From Thelonectria olida (Eukaryota; Ascomycota; Sordariomycetes; Hypocreales; Nectriaceae), in contig JAGPYM010000016.1 in NCBI GenBank assembly GCA_020736575.1, forward strand, positions 372,001 to 436,000: 64,000 nucleotides of DNA, given 5' to 3'. Each line of letters starts with the position of its first letter. Position 1 is the first letter of the stretch. Both the position numbers and the translations under genes were made by a program. Below are positions 44,294-55,354 of this stretch, in pieces. The notes beneath the pieces were generated by a model. The model saw only the letters and a list, made by a program, of their open reading frames with translations. It was not told the origin of the DNA and searched no databases.

Positions 44294-45431
44294 CTATGAC
44301 GACCAAGACTTCAAATCAGCTTCCAAATCCTTAGCCAAGAGCTTGTGAACGTGGCTGGTTCTGCTATGGTGTCAATAGAAATCAACTATGCGGCGTGCTT
44401 CAATCACAACTCACATGTGGCCAGAGTCAAACCAAAAGTAGCCGTCGATAGGGGTGCATCCAAATGCCTCAGGATCCGTCACGACGGTGGCATTCTTGTA
44501 TCCAGGGCAAAAGTCTGTCGTGTTGGTGATGTGATACTTTTCCGGGTTGTCGAGAACCTTGTTAAGAAAGGAGAACGAGTCGTAGACCATCGTCTTTGCG
44601 GACTTGTGCTTCCGGGAAAACCGAGCACTGTGGTCGGAAAGATGGCTGTTCCACCACCCTATCATGGTTGCATTTGGCAACGGGTTCGCTTTCTTCTGGT
44701 TTGATGGCGTGCGATGTAGTGGCGGGAGGTTGACGAAGAGAAAGTTGCGATATCCTGCCCCATAAAGCGGAGTGACACTCTCCTCAAACATGAAGGCAAT
44801 ATTTTGCTCGTAAAAGTCTGAAAGATCAACATCCAAGCTCGCCGAGTCGTTGATGTCATTGATTCCAATCCAGATGGCCACGAGACTCTTGGCCTTGTCG
44901 ATTCGAGTCTTTAGAACTGGCTCAGCATATGTGAGATACTGCTGTGTCTGGTTCACCATAGGTATTGTGTAAGCGTGGTGAAGGGGAAGAAACTTCTCGG
45001 CAGTGTTCGCTCCAGCAAAAGCAAAATCCCATAGCTGGACTTTGCATGCCGATGGGAGCGTTAGGCCCTCCTTGACGCCGCACCCGCTGATGTATTCCAC
45101 CCAGTTGGGGCCTCCTGCCGAGGTTCCGTTGAGGTAGCTTTGGATGATTTCATTGGAGAGCAATTCTTCCGGAGTAAAAGAGAAATTATTCTCGTAGTCT
45201 CCGATGAAACTGTACTTTGGATAGCCACGCGTGCCTTGGACGTAGGTGTAAGAGTCTCCAAACGCAATGCTAGATCCGGGTAAGACGGGCCGTGATTTTC
45301 TTTGTCTTGAGGACTTACATGGACTTGGTGTCACTCCACTTGAATGTGTTACTCATTGAAACGACCGCTGAGGCTACGCCTGGGATGACTGCAGTGGAAA
45401 GCAGGAGGACGGATGCGAGAATGGTATCCAT
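44294..45431 (-). CDS. Secreted GDSL acetylesterase (CE16-like)
   Basis: Three exons (45431-45319, 45269-44415 and 44363-44294) with introns of 49 and 51 bp; 345 residues. Signal peptide about 1-20. Block I of the SGNH/GDSL hydrolases (A-F-G-D-S-Y) gives Ser44. The F-A-G-A-N-T block, I-W-I-G-I-N-D-I-N-D and the final F-D-S-G-H with Asp319 and His322 complete the set. Without the last exon the protein would stop right after His322; the third exon adds S-H-V-H-K-L-L-A, the usual end of CE16-type esterases. These enzymes remove acetyl groups from plant polysaccharides or oligosaccharides outside the cell. Convergent with pectin methylesterase 46 bp away. Confidence 0.88.
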
Positions 45432-48164
45432 GGCTGCAGCGTCTGGTCTCTAAATCCCCAACCTCCTCAATTCTAGCCATTCCAACGTGCGTTGGCACGA
45501 ATAGCATCCCTTATAAATCTCGACAACCTCATTGGAACATACGGTTTTTGCGGTCCCAATACTCTCAACTTCAACTATCGGACCTCGTCGAACCCCGAGC
45601 GTTCGAAGCGCCATTGGTGGAAAAAGGAATCCTCCTCCCGCACATCCATGTCTCGCGGTGAAGATGCCTCGAATTCGGGTCAAGACGGTAACAGATAGCC
45701 CGAGCATTAACAGGCAATGAACCTTTCAGACAACTGAGAGGCGGGAATTACCTTCCAGCACTATGCCCGATGTTCAGGCTAAATCGTGATGCCCAGTGCT
45801 GCGAACAACACATCATGATTCATGATGCTATAGCCGTCGGTCTGTTCATCTTTTGAGCCCCCCGCAACCCCCGCAGTCCCCCGCGGGTTTGTCCCAGGCC
45901 TGGAAGAGCTGCCCCCAAACCGAGCACAATGCAATGAGGGCATGGATCCAGGGATTACACACGTGATTTAGCAAGCAAATTAACCATCAGCGAGAACAGT
46001 GGCTCGCGATTTAGCGCGTGCAACCAAGCTGTTAGTTATAACTCTGATAATATTACCTCCTCACTACGGAGTAGTTCCATTCCTCGCCCGGCTACAGTAA
46101 CGGTTAGGGATCATTTGCTATGGATGCGAGCGAGCATGGGTGATTCATTAACTTGACTGGAAAGCAATTTAAGCGTTAGTTCGGTAATCAAGGTCACACG
46201 CGATCCAAGACGCGAGAACTGCGGTGCAACCTCGGATTGTATAGGTCGTCAAGCATCAAATCAAAGTAAGTGCATATTTTGTGCACGACATTGCTACTCA
46301 ATCATAATGCCTAGTAGCTTTATTCTAGATCTTTGGACTTATGCCGAACGTAAAGAGAGGTCGCGAATATTGAACTCACGCTGAACAACTCAGCCGAAAT
46401 ATGCGAGTCTCAACTCAGCTACCTACCATTTAAGAGTTGATAGTTGAATAAGTAGAGCTTGGAGAAGAAAAATACCATCGGAAATCAACGCTGATGCCTC
46501 CTTTCTCCAAAGGAGAGCGTCGGATTCTTCTGTCCTGGCACGCGTTCCCACAGCACGTGTAGGAAGTATGGTTGAGCTCAACTCAAGTACAAGCTTGTTG
46601 GGTTAATTCTCCCTACCCTTCAGCGATATATGAGGCAAACCTCAGAATATTTCAAGACGAAAAAAAAAAAAACCTTCTTCATTCCTTTATCACGACGTCA
46701 CGGCGTTCCCTCTGACAATCCATCCATCAGTCTTTGACAATTGTCGCAGCTACCCTACAACCACATTCTGGAATCTGGCCGTCAGGTCGGACATCGCCAG
46801 AAACAGGGCGGTTACCGGCGAGTCGGTGATCAGGTGGCTGAGCAAGACCAGTGCATTGGTCCACCGCCGTTGAGTGGCTTCGTGGACAGGACAGGGCGAC
46901 ATCCCAATCCAGCTAGCAATCTGGCCGTCGGCAAAGAAAGCACGTAATTAGGTGCCCGAATTGGCCATTGCCATTGATGAGGTTTGCTTCTTCAAAGCAC
47001 CGCCAGTCTCCTTGTGGCAGAAGGCTTCCGACAGTCAGAATAGTGTTGGCGGCTAAGGTGCCGGAGTACCGAGCCCTCCGTTCGGTCACAGGCATGGGCT
47101 GACTCGGGACCCGGAACGGTAGTGTTCTGGACCGGCAGATTAAGATTGTTCGCTCAGGGGAACAGAAGCGCCATGTCACGCTTGGGCGATAGCTCCCCAT
47201 TAAGCGCTGTTGCGGTTGAATGAGATCCAGGGGAATACGAACGGTGAGGGACGCTGGCCGGTGTGGCTTGCCATGGGATATGCGATTGGTTCCCCTGACT
47301 GCATCTAACTTATTTTGTTTCGTTTCACGGCGCCTGTACGAGTATCTCCTGTACCTCATCCGTATCCCCGCAAAGACTGGGATCTAAGCACGGAGGCTAT
47401 TGTTAATAAGGCTGGAGCATTGACCTTGAGCTGATCCGAATTCCGCTCAGACCCATGAGGTTCAGGTTCTAGAGCGAGAGCTATTCTGCTCGCCAGGAGA
47501 TGGAAGCAAACAGCTCGAGCAAACTATTACTGCTAGCACGGGCGGGTTAACGCTCACGCAGATTAGACTGGACAAGCTACCAGCTGAAGTGCAATGCCAC
47601 AATGACATCGGACTGAGGCAAGTGATGGTGCAAGACACAACTTCGGCAACGTGATGGTCGAATACGGATTGCTCAACAGATCAGAACTCAGCCATCAATT
47701 CGTTGATGGCGCCTAATAGCCAATCGCATCTTTCTCACTCATAATATGGCGCTTCGCACGGCCAACGTCGCGACCGCTCAACGGACAAGAGAACGGTACT
47801 CCTGAAACGAGGCGTCACGATGCATCCCTATTCGCCGCGATAATAATAGCCATAGGGATTAGTCAAAGCCGAAAGAGCCGAAACTAGCACGGCACACAGC
47901 ATGAGTGGCGAGCCATGAAGCGAGATTATCGTGACATTGACGCCAACAACTCACTCAACTAGATCGTTCTCGCCCATAAAGCCTCAGCCGTCGCGCCTCA
48001 ATCTCAGGCTCTCTATCTCTTCATCCACCTCTTCTTCCCAACCATTCACCTCTCCTTCTCCCACTTTCCTTGAGCACTTGTGCTTTCTTACAATCGTTAC
48101 CAACACACTCCCTCGACTCTTCCTTTCATCAAACACTTAATTTTCTCCCACCTTCACTACAAAC
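45432..48164. other. 2.7-kb gene-poor region upstream of repeat-protein gene
   Basis: No gene could be supported. A 148-codon minus-strand frame (46913-47359) is rich in Arg without a domain. There is a C-rich patch (45857-45895) and an A12 run near 46662. The final 160 bp are a strongly pyrimidine-rich leader with TTCATC/CTCTTC runs (about 48000-48070), typical of highly expressed fungal genes. Confidence 0.5.
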
Positions 48165-48857
48165 ATGAAGTTCTCTGCCGTTACCATCCTCGCCCTCGCG
48201 GCCGGCGTCATGGCCGCTCCTGCCGCCCAGCCCGTTGCCGTTGCCAGCTACGAGGCTCCTCCCCAGAACAACTATGGCAAGGAGACCTACGTGCCCCCCA
48301 AGAACACCTACAAGGCTCCTAAGAAGGATGACTACGGCAAGAAGCACGGCGAGAAGTCTGGCGGCAAGAAGCACGACACCAAGAAGTATGGCAACAAGAA
48401 GCACGGTGGCAAGAAGTCCGGCCATGGCTATGAGAAGCCCAAGAACACGTACGAGAAGCCCAAGGACACCACCTACCACAAGCCCAAGGAGACCAAGTAC
48501 GAGAAGCCGAAGGATACCACCTACCACAAGCCCAAGGACAACAAGTATGAGAAGCCCAAGGACAACAAGTACGAGAAGCCCAAGGACAACAAGTATGAGA
48601 AGCCCAAGGACAACAAGTATGAGAAGCCCAAGGACAACAAGTATGAGAAGCCCAAGGAGACGAAGTACCAGAAGCCCAAGGACAACAACAAGTACCAGAA
48701 GCCCAAGGATACCAAGTACCAGAAGCCCAAGGATACCAAGTACCAGAAGCCCAAGGATACCAAGTATCAGAAGCCCAAGGATACCAAGTACCAGAAGCCC
48801 AAGGACAACACCAAGTATGAGAAGCCCAAGGAGAACACCTACAAGCAGTCGTACTAG
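48165..48857 (+). CDS. Secreted Lys/Pro-rich tandem repeat protein
   Basis: Intronless, 230 residues. Signal peptide at 1-18 (M-K-F-S-A-V-T-I-L-A-L). A short Tyr/Pro region and a Lys/Gly/His-rich linker (about 50-88) lead into about 17 near-identical units built on K-Y-(E/Q/H)-K-P-K-(D/E)-x, seven to nine residues each, to the C-terminus. There is no cysteine and the mature protein is extremely basic. The repeats have no K-R site, so Kex2 processing into peptides is not indicated. Composition suggests a disordered, possibly crosslinked wall protein (Tyr/Lys) or a polyanion- or chitin-binding secreted protein, perhaps an effector. The CT-rich leader suggests strong expression. I do not recognise a named family. 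Confidence 0.85.
   Translation: MKFSAVTILALAAGVMAAPAAQPVAVASYEAPPQNNYGKETYVPPKNTYKAPKKDDYGKKHGEKSGGKKHDTKKYGNKKHGGKKSGHGYEKPKNTYEKPKDTTYHKPKETKYEKPKDTTYHKPKDNKYEKPKDNKYEKPKDNKYEKPKDNKYEKPKDNKYEKPKETKYQKPKDNNKYQKPKDTKYQKPKDTKYQKPKDTKYQKPKDTKYQKPKDNTKYEKPKENTYKQSY
48429..48839 (+). repeat. 24-bp-type minisatellite encoding K-Y-x-K-P-K-D-x octads
   Basis: About 17 units, mostly 24 bp, within the secreted protein gene. A run of GAG-type units is followed by a run of CAG-type units, consistent with two rounds of local amplification. Confidence 0.9.
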
Positions 48858-51054
48858 AAGGTGTCAGAAGCACAGTCTTTTGGGAAGCACTGGAGTCAGG
48901 GGCAGTTGGGTTGGATAATGGCTGTTGTATTACCGCGTTCAAAAGAGACTTGGTCTCATAGTTCATTTTTAATAACATCTCGAATTTGAAACTGCCACAC
49001 GCTGATACGCATTATGAGTTTTCATCTAGTGAGATGCCGAATGTTGGACTGTTTTCGCTACAGTCGCAACTGTGTCAAAATGAGGGAGGAGGGATTGGGT
49101 AGGTAGCTAGATTAATAGACTTGATTATGTCCTGAACATTCAGCACTTATGTCAGGTCCGATAGCACAGATGAAGAAAAAGAGGCTACGTACAGCATATT
49201 TTACCGACACCAAATGCCAGCCATGATGTGTAGGTACCTGTCAAACACATACAATGAGCCTGCCTCCATCAGCGTGGCCACATGGGTCCAACTCTGTGCT
49301 TTGGTCGAGCAGTCCGCGATCAGCTGCCCAATCTTCCTTCGTCTGCTCGGTCGTTGTTAAGAACCATGGGCCTGAAGGTCCGCTTACCTACTCCTAGTCT
49401 GTCAATGAGGCATACAAGATCACGAACAAGATCCGACCTGACATACAGAGTTCCGTGAGGGTAACATAGCTGACAAGAAGCAGAAGGCTGCTCTCAAGGT
49501 CTTGCAAAGACTCCCAGCTCATTAGGTAGGGAATCATGCACGGCCTGATCTGAATTATGGACAGTCGCAAGCCCCTTTAGGAATATTTACTCAGTAGTGA
49601 AGAGTTTGGGGTTTAATCAACCTAGGGTTAGGCTTAGCGAGTTAGGATAGGGATAGGAGTCAGATTTGGGGGTTGGGGTAATCCTTAGAATACTTCTTCG
49701 GTTAGGGCTAAGTAGTGTTTAGGCGTTAGATGCATCTCTAAAGGGGTTTGTAGTCGTGCATAAACAAGTAGCCAAAGCTAGAGAGTGAGTGGGTGTTTCG
49801 CGAGTTCAGGAGTCGGCTCGAGTCACCCGCCCTGATACTGTGAGAGTATTAGTTTAATAACAATTTACCTGCCCAGCTATATATTGGAATTTCAGGCAAA
49901 CGTACAAATGCAATCGTATATCACGAGACATAGGTGGTAAGGGCTTGTGTGTAGGCGGTGGAGGATATGGTCAGGGTTATCTGCAATCACCTCACCGTGA
50001 TACTCATGAATTGGAGTAAAATTCTCATATTCTGTGGAGCCCTGAACTCGTTCCAGGTGTTGGTAACTCCTCTTTAAGGCCATATGCTGCACAGTTGTGC
50101 TCCAGACAAAGATGTGACACATCCTGCTCAAGAAAACCAGTCGTCGGAGCTTTGGGATCCGCCGTCGGAAAGATTGAACGGAGCCACAGTTGGGGAGCTT
50201 CAGCAGCCTCATTTTGCTGGCGAGTTGAAGAGGTTTCAGCCTTCGAGGTTGTGAGGGAGCAGGTTGACAATCAATTTTATCCGATAGATGGGGAGGCGAT
50301 GGTCATTGGCGAACATGTGTTTTATGTCATAGTGGTATGATGAATCTTTTCTCGACAGATTATGCGGTCCGAGGTAAGGTCGGTTTAATTCCAGCGATTT
50401 TCCGTCCGTGGTAGAACATGGCACCGGGGGAAGGCTTTCTGCGTAAGGAGACCGTATACTTTAGTTTCGGAGACAGATGAAGTATGTTTCAAGTTTACAC
50501 TTCAAAGTGAGACGGAAGATCAGTTGATGGCCCTCATGGAAATCTGATGACGGCTTGGTTTATCGCCGTTGCGAATGCGGGGTACTGAAGAACGCCCGTA
50601 AGGTGAAGGAGATGGTTGAGATGACAGTACGTCTGGTATAATTAGGCCGTGCCCTGTATCGATTGTTTCAAACCGAGAACTTGAAAAGACCAATGATACT
50701 CTATAACCTCAGTGAAACGTTGTAGTTAGCTCGTCATGATCCGCGAATGTGTTGGCGAGGGTCTGTAGTGCATCAACTGGAACTATGAGATCGAGTTTTT
50801 CTCACGGGGTATGGGTGGTGCTCCGGTTCCGCCATCATTAAGTTACTTCGGGACAAGGGTGTTCAGTTCTTGAACCAGAAGGGGTGTGGCATTAGGACAA
50901 GTTGGTCGTGTGATAAGACGAATGGCACCGGCCATTATAAATAGGTACAATCAAGAGGAACGACTTCTCCACAGCTGCCACTCATTCTTCCCCATGATGC
51001 CTCTGGACATGAAGCATTGGGATTGGCACAACGTCTATAAGTGAAGATTCAATC
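48858..51054. other. 2.2-kb gene-poor region with degenerate telomere-like patch
   Basis: No gene supported. Degenerate GGTTAGG/TTAGGG-like sequence occurs at 49621-49728. Minus-strand frames at 49892-50424 (60-106 codons) may be remnants of a decayed gene but show no domain. The last part should be the promoter of the Zn2Cys6 gene at 51055. Confidence 0.45.
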
Positions 51055-53404
51055 ATGCTGCCACGTCGCCGGAACAGCTCGCATTCGGTGAAACGGCCGC
51101 GCCTGGGCGAGCGGACTATGCTCGCCTGCATCGGGTGCAAGCAGAAGAAGCTCAAAGTATTCTCGACGTCCAACGTCAGGCTAGTGATCAAGCATCGCTA
51201 ATCGCGCAATGACAGTGCGATGGACAAACACCGAAATGCCAGAATTGCGCACGGAGCGGTCGCGCAGAGTGCCTCGTCGAGGACCCAGCGACGGGCTTGT
51301 ATCGGCCCCGAGACTACATGCAATCGCTGGAAGCAAGGGTCGCGTATCTTGAAGGTCTTTTGCAGCAGACGAGACCTGACGTTGCCCTGGATCATCTCAC
51401 GGACCCCGAGAAACATCATGCAGCAGCAGACATGACACAGGCGGATGGCGCTGTGGCGGGACCTAGTGTCGTAACGTCAGGACCCTCGGGGTCTAACCTG
51501 CACGACGATGGCCCGGGTGGACTGGCGATTGACGTGGAAGATCCCGCCGACCAACTGTCCGCCGACGTCGCGCTGCTGTGCTTGAGCGCAGCGGGCAAGG
51601 AGCCTCACTACTTTGGCCCAAGCAGCGCCGTGTCGTTCTCGCGAATCGTCAGCGCGGCCATGAAGCTCCCCCGAAAAGTCGGCGGCTCTCAAACCAGCGC
51701 CCTCATGGCAGAAAACGCAGCCGTCACGTCTGCCCGACTGTTCCCCATCGGCTTCCCTTCGCCTGCTCTCGGGTCGACGCTTTCTCGAGCGTATTTTAAT
51801 AATCTGCATCCACAGTATCCGTTCTTACATCGGCCGACGTTTCAGTTTTGGGAGGATGCTTGCATGAAGGCGGATGCGGCGGGGAACTTGTATGCGGCAG
51901 GCGATATGGCGCTGTTCTTCGTCTGGATGGTAAGTGGGATTGCGTCTGCTTGATCGCGGCGAATTGGATGCTGATCTGGTGCACTAGGTATATGCGATTG
52001 CTTCCCTTGCTCTTGGTCCAGCGCACTATGACACTGCAGAGTCGTACTACTACATGGCGCTTGAGCATCAGCCATATGTGTTGGAGCTCGATAGCATAGA
52101 GTCGATCCAAAGTCTCTTGTGCTGTGCCGTGTACTCGATTCGGTCTCCAGCCGGAGGCAGTCTTTGGTACGTTCAAATGGGCTTTCTAATTAGGCAGGTC
52201 TTAACATCGATGCAGGAGAATCTCTGGCGTCGCAATCAGATACTGCGTTGAGCTGGGCTACCATCGGAGTGTCGACCGCTACCGCAAGCAATCCAACCCC
52301 CTCGTGGCAGAAATGTCCAAGCGGTGCTTCTGGGTGGCCTACGACATTGACCGTGTGGCTTCGTTTATTCTCGGTCGGCCGGTTGGTATCCCTGATGACT
52401 GCATCGATGCAGAGGTACGTTTAAACATGCTAATTGCCCGTTCTTACACCGTCCTAAGCTCATCAGATGCCTCTCGACATTGATGATGAAAACATCAACA
52501 CTCTCGGTTTGCTCCAGGACGCGCGAACCTCAAACAGCGAGCCTCCCACAACCATGACTGGCGCAATCCACATCATCAAGCTCCGCCGCCTGTGGTCCAA
52601 GATCGGCAACAACATCTACCCGTCGATTACAAAGACCTCAATGGCCCAGGACGTTGCTCAAAGCCCCTCCTCGATCAACTCGCCAAGGAGCTCGAGGAAT
52701 GGCACGATAGCATCCCTCTGCCCCCGGATACTTCTGAGCTCGACCCCCTTTCGGTCTTTGCATCGCGAGAGTGGTTTCGCCTTGCGTACGACCACTCCGT
52801 ATTGATCCTTTACAGATACTGGATCACGCACACGCCCCCGCCTGGTGAGGAACAAGCCGTCGAGGAAGCGCTGGAGATTTGTGTCCACAAGGCTCGCGAC
52901 TTGTGTCTATTGTACCGACGTCTTTTCCACAGCCAGTCTATACAGTTTACTTGGGGGTCACTGCACATCCTATTCCTCGGCGGACTGACGTATCTGTATT
53001 GCATCTGGAAATCTGCAAAAGTTCGCCGGTCCTCGCGGAAGATGGATGTCATTAATACGTGCATGGCGTGCAACACGGCACTGGTCATCATGGCGGAGCG
53101 ATGGAATAGCGCTACGGCGTACCGAGACATCTTTGAGGTTCTTTCGGAGAGAACCATCAGTCTGGTCTGCGGGGATGATGCGAGACCTCCGGGCGGTGAC
53201 TTTGTCGCTGTGCCCGCCATGGATCAAGACGTCCCGAACGTTGAGCCTCAGCCGCTGGAAGATTGGATCACTGGGTTGGGAGGGGGAGGCCTTTCGATGG
53301 ACTCGGAGTGGTTGGTTCAGGAGTTGTTGCAGGGAATGAGGAATGCGCAACCTGGTGAGCATGTGTTTGACTTGGAGGACCAGCCGCCGATGAACCTCCA
53401 GTGA
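51055..53404 (+). CDS. Zn2Cys6 transcription factor, frameshifted in the last exon
   Basis: Exons 51055-51156, 51216-51929, 51988-52166, 52216-52414 and 52467-53404, with introns of 49-59 bp. The zinc cluster is C25-C28-C35-C42-C45-C53 (spacing 2-6-6-2-7), split by the first intron, followed by a dimerisation coiled coil near residue 80. The middle homology region covers about 180-560, including C-F-W-V-A-Y-D-I-D-R. In the last exon the conserved L-R-R-L-W-S-K-I-G-x-x-I-Y-P is read in one frame, but what follows (D-Y-K-D-L, then E-E-W-H to the end) is in the next frame: one base seems missing near 52620. As written, the protein ends at about 510 residues instead of about 710. It sits at the edge of the 53-63 kb cluster and is the obvious candidate regulator. 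Confidence 0.82.
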
Positions 53405-53460
53405 GGCTGAAGTGGCAAACGATAAAACATCAGTTGAAATCAATTTTCTCAATTCATTTT

Positions 53461-54903
53461 CTACACAGTCCAACCGGCTCCAATCGCACACTGCTCCAAA
53501 CTTTGGTTCTGCTCTTTTAGATACAAGTCGTCCGCGACCAAAAGCGCACACCCAAGAGCCTGCTCAAATCCTTCTTGATCAGGGGCACTCTTTTCGTTGT
53601 GAATGCCTTCCCTTTGTGAGGTAGGACGAAGATTGGACTGAAAGATTCCTGCGGCGGAGAATGGCAGGAAGTCCTCGTATGTAATGGGCTCTGCCTTCAA
53701 GAAGCCCTCGGATATTAGGTATTCGAGTGATGAGCTTGGGGGCAGAGACTCTGGTGTGGGCTTAGCCGTACGCTGATAGGTACAGTATACCAGCCCTTGG
53801 ATTCGCAGCTCTGACCAGTCATCGGGGTATGCGCGAAAGACATCAACGAGGATATCGTCCATCACTGCAGGATCTGTCTCGCCCAAGGTGCTGTATCTCT
53901 CCATGGCGGCATTCAACAGCTCATCGTACAGTTTGCGTCCAGCAGGAGTCACAGCCGCGCCGCGCTCTTCAATCTCACCGAATCGCGCTCTATGAGTCCC
54001 TTCGACGAGGCTGCCGTCCGAGTTTAAGAACCTGATGCGTTCCTCGAGGGCGAGGAAGCTGGTTTGGCGCAAGAGAATGGGGCAATTCCTGGGCGGGGGA
54101 CCTTCAATGCGATCCTTCACCCTCAACCCCTCGGCCCTCATCCGCCTCTGACTCGCTGTGATGTCCAGCGTTCGTGGAGTTAGATGGTTGATGTGTGAAC
54201 TCTTGAACGACGCAATATCGGCTAGGATGGGATGCTCTGAGACGAGTTTCTTATACTCCGACTCGGATGCCGAGGCCACGGGTTTCCAGCTGAACGTTTT
54301 CATGGCCTCGATGATGAAGAGCTCGGCCTGCTCGCGGTAGAGGCGGCTGTTTTGACTTTCTGCAATGTCGAGAAGTTCAAGGAGCTCGGCGCTGAAAATG
54401 TTGCGTCGAGTAAGAAGGCTGATGGCTAGGTCTCGAGCTTCCTCGCCTTGGAGCAGTTCTGGCCTGAGTAGTGTGGTGAAGACTCGGAAAGGATTCTTCT
54501 TGAGAGCCGATTCTTCGATCGGGCGGAAGCAAGTGGCGTGCATAGGCAGACCAGCGACCGAGAGATCATAATAACCGACTGGCTCAAGTCCAATCAGAGC
54601 AAAGAGACGTCGAACGGTCCTGAGTTCGTAAGGAGTCCCCAGTCGAATGGCACCATGTCTCTCCAGGTCGAGGCGTGCTGTTTCTGCGAAGCTCGCGTCC
54701 TTGTCAGGACGTTTGTCTAAGACCTCAGAGTTGACGGCTTGAACGATTCGAATTAGGTCACCGTATAATGGAACCTCGTTTCGGTACATGGCAGACATGG
54801 CTACAGTGAATGACGTGCGGATGTCATCGCAGGCAACGTATTGCTCATGCTGTAGCTGGTGGACTGCCGGTGCAGAGCCAGGTGTGATACTTGCGAAAGA
54901 CAT
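53461..54903 (-). CDS. DUF1338 protein, 2-oxoadipate dioxygenase/decarboxylase-like
   Basis: Intronless, 480 residues, ATG at 54903. It matches the DUF1338/YdcJ family, iron-dependent enzymes of the vicinal-oxygen-chelate fold. The bacterial (HglS) and plant (FLO7) members convert 2-oxoadipate with O2 to D-2-hydroxyglutarate and CO2, a late step of lysine breakdown. Visible landmarks: an early Y-G-D-L-x-x-I block, L-x-x-H-G-A-I-R-L-G-T near residue 85, the H-I-N-H-L-T-P-R-T-L-D segment (candidate metal His) near 240, E-E-R-G-A-A-V-T-P-A-G-R near 315 and the Y-E-D-F-L-P late motif. Cytosolic. Head-to-head with the class II aldolase over a promoter that carries a CGG-N6-CCG palindrome, and tail-to-tail with the Zn2Cys6 gene (56 bp). 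Confidence 0.85.
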   Translation of the reverse strand: MSFASITPGSAPAVHQLQHEQYVACDDIRTSFTVAMSAMYRNEVPLYGDLIRIVQAVNSEVLDKRPDKDASFAETARLDLERHGAIRLGTPYELRTVRRLFALIGLEPVGYYDLSVAGLPMHATCFRPIEESALKKNPFRVFTTLLRPELLQGEEARDLAISLLTRRNIFSAELLELLDIAESQNSRLYREQAELFIIEAMKTFSWKPVASASESEYKKLVSEHPILADIASFKSSHINHLTPRTLDITASQRRMRAEGLRVKDRIEGPPPRNCPILLRQTSFLALEERIRFLNSDGSLVEGTHRARFGEIEERGAAVTPAGRKLYDELLNAAMERYSTLGETDPAVMDDILVDVFRAYPDDWSELRIQGLVYCTYQRTAKPTPESLPPSSSLEYLISEGFLKAEPITYEDFLPFSAAGIFQSNLRPTSQREGIHNEKSAPDQEGFEQALGCALLVADDLYLKEQNQSLEQCAIGAGWTV

Positions 54904-55354
54904 ATTGGATAGGAGAAAATGAAGAATGAATCAGCGATAATGGGCTGCTGCTAAGTTGAGGGTTGAACTTTTGACCGAATTCAACTTTGGATTTGATACC
55001 ATGTCTATATACATGTCGTGTTGGATCTGAAAGTAAGTCTTTTCTCTTAAAGGGTCACTCAACCCAACATTGCGTTCCTACCTTCCTCCCGAATACTGGA
55101 TGCATCACGAGAATCGCGGGAGCAGCCGAATCGATGTGGGAATAGACACACGGCCGGGGTATAGTCTCCAACTGGATCGCAGTTGGCCAATACCGGGGGT
55201 TTCCGAGTCACCGCAGCCAGCCGCCGTATATACGGCACACCTCTTCGAGATGGCGTTGGAGATGCTGACAGTGCATTCAAGGATGAATATCTAACCAGAT
55301 TGCTATCTCTTCGAGAAATCGCAAGCCAACGCTCTACAAGCAAGCAAAGCAACC
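54904..55354. promoter_or_regulatory. Divergent promoter 1 of the cluster
   Basis: 451 bp between the DUF1338 gene and the class II aldolase gene. It holds CGG-GGGTTT-CCG (55194-55205), the perfect palindrome CCGTATATACGG (55224-55235) and CGGCCG (55151). Confidence 0.6.
55194..55205. promoter_or_regulatory. CGG-N6-CCG candidate operator 1
   Basis: Inverted CGG triplets with a six-base spacer (GGGTTT), followed by A, 150 bp before the aldolase ATG. A further everted CCG-N6-CGG pair lies 18 bp downstream. Confidence 0.4.

Noticed and set aside
46913..47359. 148-codon Arg-rich minus-strand frame
   Set aside because: No domain, no leader and no coding composition; isolated in gene-poor DNA.
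48235..48978. 227-codon plus-strand and 219-codon minus-strand frames over the Lys/Pro repeat
   Set aside because: Shadow frames of the repeat; no signal peptide in either.
49892..50424. Overlapping minus-strand frames of 62-106 codons
   Set aside because: Could be one decayed gene, but frames do not join through convincing splice sites and no family is recognisable.
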